From positions 1-32,373 of the forward strand of contig JAKAZS010000034.1 of the NCBI GenBank assembly GCA_021815785.1: a stretch of 32,373 nt of DNA, given 5' to 3'. Source of the stretch: a bacterium (lineage in GTDB: Bacteria; Cyanobacteriota; Vampirovibrionia; Obscuribacterales; JAKAZS01). The number at the start of each line of letters is the position of its first letter. Positions within the stretch are counted from its first letter, which is position 1. Positions 24,601 through 29,900 of the stretch are shown here, one piece after another. Made by a program: the position numbers and the translations under genes. A model generated the notes under the pieces. It worked only from the letters and a program-made list of their open reading frames with translations. It was not told the DNA's origin and made no database searches.

Positions 24601-26480
24601 ATAATATTGGGCTAGAATCCTATGGAAGTGGATCAAGTGTCTATGTAAATGATACCTATACTGGAAGTACCGTAATGCAGGCCAGTCAAGCTATTAATAT
24701 CTTTAAATTAAATACCAATGGACCGCTTACCATTTATGCGCAAATTGATCAAAATGGAGTAGTAACACCAGGAATTATTGGCGGAACAATAATCGCCATT
24801 CAAACGCAAAGTGGATATGGTATATATAATGATGCTAGTATTCAGGCTAGCGATTTTATCTTTTTAACGGCTAGCCAAACTGGCTATATAGCTGAACCAG
24901 CTACTGGTGCTTTAATGATAGCGCCCAATATAAGTTTAGTTAGTGGTGGTGGTGCTATAGGAGCAGGCGGCAGGTTGTTATTAAACAGTGGACTTGTTGC
25001 CGCTTCAACCCAAGGCTTAAATAGCTTTGTTAATATTTATGATGAAGCTACTAATTCAGGAATTGTCGGTGGTCAGTCTGGGAGCTCATTTACCTTTAAT
25101 ACTAATGGTAATGTAAATGTAATTGGTTCGGTAGCAACTGGAGCTGGAGTTAAAGCTAATGGTGGAGCAATTAATATAAGTGGAAATGGCCTTATTAATA
25201 TAGGTACAACTAGTGGAATTAATGTAACTACCAATAATGGACCAATAGTTGTTCAGGATAATAACACAGCTAGTGGAGTTATCCAAATTGCTAAAGGTGA
25301 CTATATTTATACTAATACACCGGTAAATACTGCTGGTTATGTAGTATTTAATATTGGAAATTATACTCAAGTTAATAACTCTAATCCTAATCCAGTTAAT
25401 ATAACTGTGCAATCTAGTGGTGGAGCTAGCGTTTATTTTGGTACGCATGGTATAGCTACATTAGGTGGAGGCAATGTGTTAAATGCTAAAGGTCAGTCGA
25501 TCGTATTTAATACTGGAGCTTTAAGTGCTAATGCGATAACTTTAGGTGGCAGTTTGAGTATAACAGCTGATCCACCTGTAGCTGTGGTAGCAAGCTCTGG
25601 AGTAGTTGCTCTTCAAAATAATGTAGCCTTATTAGGATTAGCTGGTGCTAATGGTAATGCACAAGCTGGAATCAGTCAAAGTACAGTTAATGTATTAGAT
25701 AACAATCAGGCTACCTTAAATACTAATTCTTTAAATAGTGATTCTAGCCAAAATCCCGATTCGGGATATTTAGGATATAACAATATTGATAATAATGAAA
25801 TGGTTGCTAATACGTCAATTTATATGCCTATAAGTTATAAGGCTGAAGTTAGTGATGTTGCAATTTCTCAAACGGCTAACAGCATAATGAATTTAAGTCA
25901 TAATGCAAAAGCTAATGGTCGTAGCTTAAATTTGAACGAGGGTAGTGATAATGTTGCCTTGGCTCATGGAAGTGCAATTATTCGATCCAGCCACGATTTA
26001 AATATAGTATTAGGCACAAAGAATCCAATTCAAGTAAAGCTTAAACGAGGAGCTATTGTTTTAGCAATTGCCAACGGTAATGTTGTAAGTGTTTATAATT
26101 TACATGATAATGCAGCTTCAAGTGTGGTTATAAAAGCAAATGACAATAAATTAATTTCGTTAACTCCAGGCCATCAGGCAACTTTAGCTAAAATAAATCA
26201 ATCACTTGATTTTGCTTATGTTAATCAAGTGAGTAAAATTGGTTACCGAGCTATTAAAGCAGTTAAAGAGGTTAATTATGTGTCTTATACTTCAGACTTT
26301 TCGATACCTAGTGCTATTATTGCGATTAAACCATTAAAAGCAATGTTTGCAAGTAGTAATCGCAAAGTTAAGGCTATAGCGCAGCAGTTATTAAAAACCA
26401 GTGTAGTGGTAACGCAAAGCACAAGTGGTAGTGGTGTTTATGAACAGGTTACCAAACCTAAATTAACGGCTATGAATTAG
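18648..26480 (+). CDS. Giant beta-repeat surface/secreted protein (adhesin-like), FecR-like C-terminus
   Basis: A 2610-aa protein. It opens with an unusually long signal region: ~38 mostly polar residues, then hydrophobic VLALAIMLPLTQ and a likely cleavage after STVYA (residue 61). A head domain (about 62-450) contains QALTPAEAIALSQVL and LNEGGIYG-type beta-strand motifs like filamentous-haemagglutinin beta helices. From about 660 to 2200 are Gly/Asn/Ser/Thr/Val-rich modules, including three ~282-aa tandem copies. Residues about 2390-2490 resemble a FecR domain (VKLKRGAIVLAIANGN, LTPGHQATLA). A basic tail ends the protein. Cysteines are nearly absent after the signal. No autotransporter barrel, LPXTG or dockerin is visible, and no TpsB partner is in the window, so the export route is unknown. 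A tandem paralog follows. Surface adhesion or matrix formation is inferred from architecture only. Confidence 0.85.
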   Translation: MTKSNVVNHKNFNVIRSPQQMTIIDCLVGMSKFLNHRMVLNLKVLALAIMLPLTQCSTVYAHETSTSNMGAANLTHNHNETPNYINDASHALASINPQIVNPSVDISSILHSVVESSLNLNSVLHNVNSGHLVQDVTLIIGNHNLEVGSNQALTPAEAIALSQVLSTNHQTLVLDALGQGVGGSLNTSSLGSQVNNLEVSSGVTLVDNSKTLILTGNLANYGDIVFGGSGNLQANNILNEGSGLISSSGTLGITTNALINEGGIYGANGVNINAPVVYNAGTVESALGNINIANANMLDVTGTQNSVFEANNGNINIDVNATSLSQGMNLAYGNYLSNELNLNAGNGFVQGVTGNVSGQININANSAHLATASKDMLLGNDLVNGDPTYVNLLGDISLNGAVTTNGNNLAIIANGNINVATGGIAAYVNTGSSTANSGNVVMIAGVGTNVSGGSVNSSTIPVGGSPATSTVTVSLGSATGNTGGNIDLVSNNNLATSVAVINTASAFANGNGGNVTLLAQSNGSSGGEVITSAGTINYGIVTGGNGTGNNGNVTVIGTANSGTGVSLGYVTTTGGGGTGGDVSIYTANPSVQSVAFDTTGSTASIITANTASLSPSSIALNGNIITSSGNGIITINSGAGITSGTNLLSGASLVVNAVSGDFGAFSSNVQTNVGALTLTINGSAYITDNASLVTVNNSSVGSISNFELIMNNATAGSIDIVGLVTAGADNGTGTIILTTSGAGTINTSGAGNVAQAGTLILNTSGGDIGNNSQFMQIDTSNLSLNTLHNGAITGNAYLINANLQSTSLNTSTIGNNSILFLETTGGIVVNGLVAAGGISNFGTINLNVQAGTITSSGSGSILQAGGEVLLNTAGGNIGSSSQAVLTNTSNLNIGTLNSGSTTGSAYVTNSNPGGVTLLAGSVAANGVLQLTSAGNIVIDNTITAGTDTGTGTINLIANGSGSITTQTIGQFLQAGNVNLTTNGSDIGSLAQGFQVDASNVGVTTGGVTGNAFIQDAQASTTVNITITQAIVGVVSSDTFGFSGVNSSTSSILTGSGVTVHSPNVIIASVNGNIGLSGQVFALNSTGITLNATSNSVFATDSASGNIVFNTVTAQGHPVTNAVAMNGGGTYQFTDTSNGNLQSGLGVGVISGNFVSLTSALGAVGNNVNVLNVDANNLNVSAGTDSYISNSSVSVNLNGVTVGVTNTFSLTSSGNVVVNGVVSAGADSGSGTIDLNTTSTGTISTTLGSLTDILTAGNVNLSTNGSDVGSISQGLLVDANNVGVTTGGVTGNAFVQDASGNNIIITQGLVGSVSTDTFGFSGVNSSTTGINTATGVTITAPNMIVVSVNGNIGTGSGLGATFNVNSNNVSFMATSNSVYVNDNASGLISLDTITAQGQTVTNAADMNGGGTYYFNASNSTSAGNLLTGSGASISGNNVNLNSDLGYVGSSTNALAVIANNLSTNAGTDSYLNDSVTTSVNLNASNVGSSNTLNLTASGAVIVNGLVTAGSDSSTGTINIFASGTISTLTGSTSDLLVAGSVNLNTSSNGSDIGSINQGLMVDANSVGVTTGGVTGNAYVEDVSANNITITQAVVGIVSTDTFGFSGVNSSTTSLTTGSGVSITAPNILVASVNGNIGTGSGSAQTFNVDSSNVTFNATSNSVYVNDSASGIISFNNVTAQSQNVTNAADLNGGGTYYFNASNATTAGNLITSPGANISAKYVDLTSALGSIGSSTNNISVNAANLSLNAGSDAYANDTAASVNLNASSVGATNTLQVLTPGNLNVSGAIAAGSLSGTGTVNLTVQGGSNITQTLTNGTITAGNVNLTTSGGSITTSANIVTNNLSMITTSGGGIAINSKVGAITGTTTLNANGTGYITTGTGGLVIGNSLNMTSTGGEIGFGVGGLQPLLTQANSLMFNAGLSVGILNATNNLSIGTSVSGANVYVENSGNMVGTGTITAPVVGLYSFSGSSGIGSASSLMQINAHNIGLESYGSGSSVYVNDTYTGSTVMQASQAINIFKLNTNGPLTIYAQIDQNGVVTPGIIGGTIIAIQTQSGYGIYNDASIQASDFIFLTASQTGYIAEPATGALMIAPNISLVSGGGAIGAGGRLLLNSGLVAASTQGLNSFVNIYDEATNSGIVGGQSGSSFTFNTNGNVNVIGSVATGAGVKANGGAINISGNGLINIGTTSGINVTTNNGPIVVQDNNTASGVIQIAKGDYIYTNTPVNTAGYVVFNIGNYTQVNNSNPNPVNITVQSSGGASVYFGTHGIATLGGGNVLNAKGQSIVFNTGALSANAITLGGSLSITADPPVAVVASSGVVALQNNVALLGLAGANGNAQAGISQSTVNVLDNNQATLNTNSLNSDSSQNPDSGYLGYNNIDNNEMVANTSIYMPISYKAEVSDVAISQTANSIMNLSHNAKANGRSLNLNEGSDNVALAHGSAIIRSSHDLNIVLGTKNPIQVKLKRGAIVLAIANGNVVSVYNLHDNAASSVVIKANDNKLISLTPGHQATLAKINQSLDFAYVNQVSKIGYRAIKAVKEVNYVSYTSDFSIPSAIIAIKPLKAMFASSNRKVKAIAQQLLKTSVVVTQSTSGSGVYEQVTKPKLTAMN
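21594..24134 (+). repeat. Three tandem ~282-aa coding repeats in the first giant protein
   Basis: Units begin at 21594, 22437 and 23289 with GSDIGSLAQG, GSDVGSISQG and GSDIGSINQG, giving lengths of 843, 852 and about 846 nt (281, 284 and 282 aa). Each unit contains GVTTGGVTGNA, TDTFGFSGVNSSTT, SVNGNIG, TSNSVYVND, NGGGTYYFNAS and a closing half that resembles the shorter modules upstream. Indels between units are whole codons, so the protein frame is selected. DNA identity is moderate rather than near-perfect, so these duplications are not the most recent in the locus. Confidence 0.85.
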
Positions 26481-26503
26481 TATCTTTCAATTTATTTGAA
26501 AAT

Positions 26504-26545
26504 TATTTAAAGAGGCTTTATCTAATGATAAAGCCTCTTTAAATA
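26504..26545 (+). terminator. 17-bp perfect hairpin terminator after the first giant gene
   Basis: TATTTAAAGAGGCTTTA (26504-26520) is the exact reverse complement of TAAAGCCTCTTTAAATA (26529-26545), with the loop TCTAATGA. It starts 24 nt after the stop codon and is followed shortly by ATATTTTTATTG. This is the strongest terminator in the window. Confidence 0.85.
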
Positions 26546-26613
26546 TGATATTTTTATTGAAGCTTACGAATATTGACAATTGCAAATGCTGGTATAAATA
26601 CAGTGTAGATTTT

Positions 26614-26650
26614 TATTTACAGCCAATTAAATTTGAATTGGCTGTAAATA
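26614..26650. repeat. Second perfect hairpin in the paralog spacer (15 bp)
   Basis: TATTTACAGCCAATT (26614-26628) pairs exactly with AATTGGCTGTAAATA (26636-26650) around AAATTTG. No U-run follows on either strand. A back-up terminator, an RNA-stability element or a remnant palindromic repeat are all possible. Confidence 0.7.
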
Positions 26651-26715
26651 TTATAAAACCTTTACCTTAATGAGTTTATGGTAGTTGTACTAAATAGTTA
26701 TTTAGGTATTTAGTA

Positions 26716-26746
26716 TGTTTTTGTAAACATAAAATTTACAAAAACA
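26716..26746. repeat. Third perfect hairpin in the paralog spacer (12 bp)
   Basis: TGTTTTTGTAAA (26716-26727) pairs exactly with TTTACAAAAACA (26735-26746) around CATAAAA. Both arms carry five-base A/T runs, but no U-run follows the stem on either strand. It lies about 230 nt before the second giant gene, so a leader or operator role is also possible. Confidence 0.6.
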
Positions 26747-26975
26747 CTGTTTTGAATTAAATAAAAATAATCATTAATTTTAGTCAGCGTTGTATTAACT
26801 TATCTTTTTTGAAAGTGTTTCTAATTTTTAGATGTTTATGTCCAGTTTTTTTTTACATTAATAATTTTCCCTTAACTAAAATTAAGAATCCTTTCTGAAT
26901 TCTTTCAGTACAATCCTTTAATACTCTATTACCATAGTTTAGGAAATTTATTTTTGCGTAGGAGCTAAAAATCAA

Positions 26976-29900
26976 ATGACAATCAACAACAATAATTCCA
27001 TTGTCAAAAATGACACGATAATTAATTATAATGACGTTAATATCATTGTTCAGAAGGTTGCAAAACAGATACATCTTGGGCAGCAACACTTATCGTCAAA
27101 GCATAGCCTGGTCAAAAAGCTTACGGTTTTTCTACTAGCTCTTATGCTTCCGTTAAGCCAATCGGCTTGCGTATTAGCTAATGAAATTGGCGCTAGTAAT
27201 GCCTCTGCCACAGCTGCTGCCAGTCATCATCATAACGTAGAAGCTCCTAACTACGTTACTGCTGCTGCCCATGCTGTTGCTACAATTAATCCTAGCGTTG
27301 TCAATCCTAATGTTGAAATAAATTCAATCCTGCACAGTGTTGTAAATTCAAGTTTAGACTTAAGCTCAGTCTTGCACAATGTTAACGTTGGCGCTCTAAG
27401 TCATGACGTTTCGATAATGGCCGGCAACCATAACTTAGAAGTATCCAGCAATCAAGCTTTAACCCCAGCCGAGGCTCTTGTTGTTAGCCAGGTGTTGGCC
27501 ACTAATCACCAGACTTTAGTGCTTGACGCCTTAGGTCAAGCTACTAGTGGTAGTTTAAACGCTAGTACGCTAGGCAATACTGTAAATAATTTACAGGTTA
27601 GCAGAGGTGTGACTTTGGTTGATAACTCTAAAGCATTAACGCTAACCGGAAATCTTGCCAACTACGGCGACATAGTATTTTCTGGCAGCGGTAATTTAAC
27701 TGCTAACAATATATTAAATGAAAGCGGAGCGCAAATATCAGCTAACGGAGTCTTAGGCCTTACCACCCATGAACTTATCAATGAAGGTGGAATTTATGGA
27801 TCTAATGGCGTTAATATAAATGCATCTTTTATATACAATTCGGCGACGGTCGAAGCTGGCTTAGGCAGTATTAATATAGCTAGCGTTAACGCACTTGACA
27901 TTACAGGGGCGCAAAACAGCGTTTTTGAGGCGACCAACGGCAATATAAATGTAGATGTCTCAGCTAATTCTTTAGCTAGCGGAATGAATTTGGCATTTGG
28001 TAATTATTTAAGCAATGAATTAAATTTAAATGCTGGCAGTGGATATATTCAAGGGTCTACTGGCAATGTTACTGGTCAAATTAATATCAATGCCGACAGT
28101 GCGCATTTAGCTTCTGCCGCAAAAGATATGTTACTAGGCAATGACCTGGTTAAAGGTGACCCTACTTATGTAAATACAGCTGGAAATATTACTATAAATG
28201 GTGCGGTAACGTCAACTGGTGCTAACTTGGCTATAATTGCTAGCGGCAATATAAATGTAGCTAGTGGTACAACGGCAACCATAAATACTCAAGGTACTAC
28301 ATCAGCTGGTGGAAATTTAGTTATGATTGCTGGTTTAGGTACTAATGTATCTGGTGGTGGTGCTAATTCGTCAACTATTCCAACGGGTGGATCGCCAGCT
28401 ACTTCTACCGTAACAGTAAGCCTTGGTGCTACATCAGGCAACGCTGGCGGCAATATTGATTTGGTCAATGGTAATACAGGTTTAACGCCAGGCTTAAATG
28501 TTATAACCACAGCTGGCAATGGTACCAATACCGCTGGCGGGTCGGTAACTTTAATAGCTGTGCCAAATAGTATAACCGGTAGTGGCGGTCAGATTTTAAC
28601 GAGCAACGGGACAACTAGCTTTGGTATTGATACAAGTGGAACAGGTTCAGCTTATAACGGAAACGTTTTAATTGTAGCTGGTGGTTTATCGTCTGGCTTG
28701 GCCGTTGAATTGGGATCCGTTACTACAACGTCAACTGGTGAAACCGGTGGTGGTGGTAACGTGAGTATTTATTCAGCTACGCCTAGTGTCCAGACCGTTA
28801 ATTTTGATACCACGGGAACTCAAAGCGCTGCTATAACCGTTAATACATCTAATTTGGTTACATCTGATATAGTAATCAACGGTAATATTACCGCACCCAA
28901 TGTAACAGCTAGCGGTGTTGTGACTTTGGCTACTGGTGGCCAAATACTTATGGGAGCCAACACGATAACTGGTAATACACTTAATGTTTCTGATGGTCTT
29001 GGTAATTTTGGAAGTCTTGGTACTAATGTATCACTGGATGTTAGCTATTTAAGTGTTAATGTAGCTAACGGCTCGGCTTATTTATCTAGCCCGGGTTCTG
29101 TAACTGTAAATACATCAGCCGTTTCATCAGGTGGTTTCTTTTATCTACGTTCAAATAATAATATTACACTAAACGGAACGATTACAGCTGGGTCTGCTAA
29201 TGGATCGGGGATTATTGGCTTGGTTACTCTGACTGGAAATATTGCCCAAAATTCTAACGCCGATGTCTTAACGGCTGGTAACGTCAGCTTAACAGCAAAT
29301 TCTGATATCGGTTCGACTACTAACAATATTTATATTGATACAGCTTCCGCTTCGATTGTAGTAGCTACACCAGGCTTAGCTAATGTTTATGTTAGCGATA
29401 ACTATACTGGTAACGTAAATTTTGCTGGTGCAACGACACCTACCACATCAGGAAATTTTGATTTTTCAACCCTGGGTAATTTAGTTATTAATAGCAGTTT
29501 TAACATGGGGTCCGACAATTCGGCCAGTGTATTGCAGTTACAAGCTAACGGAAGTATTATTCAAGGGTCAGTACCACCTAATACACCTTATATACTTACG
29601 GCTGGAACTGTTAACTTGCTAACCAATGGTGGAAATATAGGCAGTTTAAACAATAATGTAGTCATCGACGCTGATACCGTTAATATTTCTACTGGTGGCC
29701 TTTCAGGTAGTTCATATGTATTTGATAACAGTCCAAATGACATATTAATCAACCAGGCTACTGTTGGTTCGGCTAGCAATGATGTTTTTGCCTTTACGGG
29801 CCTTAATGGTTCTACTACATATATAACCGAAGCCACTGGTTTAGTAATTACGGCTGGTCAGGTAATTATTGCTTCACAAAATGGTAATATTGGGCTTGGC

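Larger units (their letters stand above)
26481..26975. other. 495-nt spacer between the giant paralogs with three strong hairpins
   Basis: No credible gene is present; the minus-strand ORF 26853-27089 overlaps the start of the second giant gene and is a shadow. The left half carries three perfect hairpins, listed separately (26504-26545, 26614-26650, 26716-26746). The right half is AT-rich, includes a T9 run (26849-26857), and must hold the promoter of the second giant gene, but I find no convincing -35/-10 pair. GGAG at 26961-26964 is the ribosome binding site for the ATG at 26976. Confidence 0.6.

Noticed and set aside
18648-26480. Classical autotransporter or LPXTG-anchored adhesin
   Set aside because: The C-terminus is a soluble FecR-like region with a basic tail; there is no barrel-like ending, no sorting signal and no clear lipobox (LTQC has Q before the Cys).
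26853-27089. 78-aa minus-strand ORF across the start of the second giant gene
   Set aside because: It overlaps the signal-peptide coding region and its ribosome binding site, and shows no family features.
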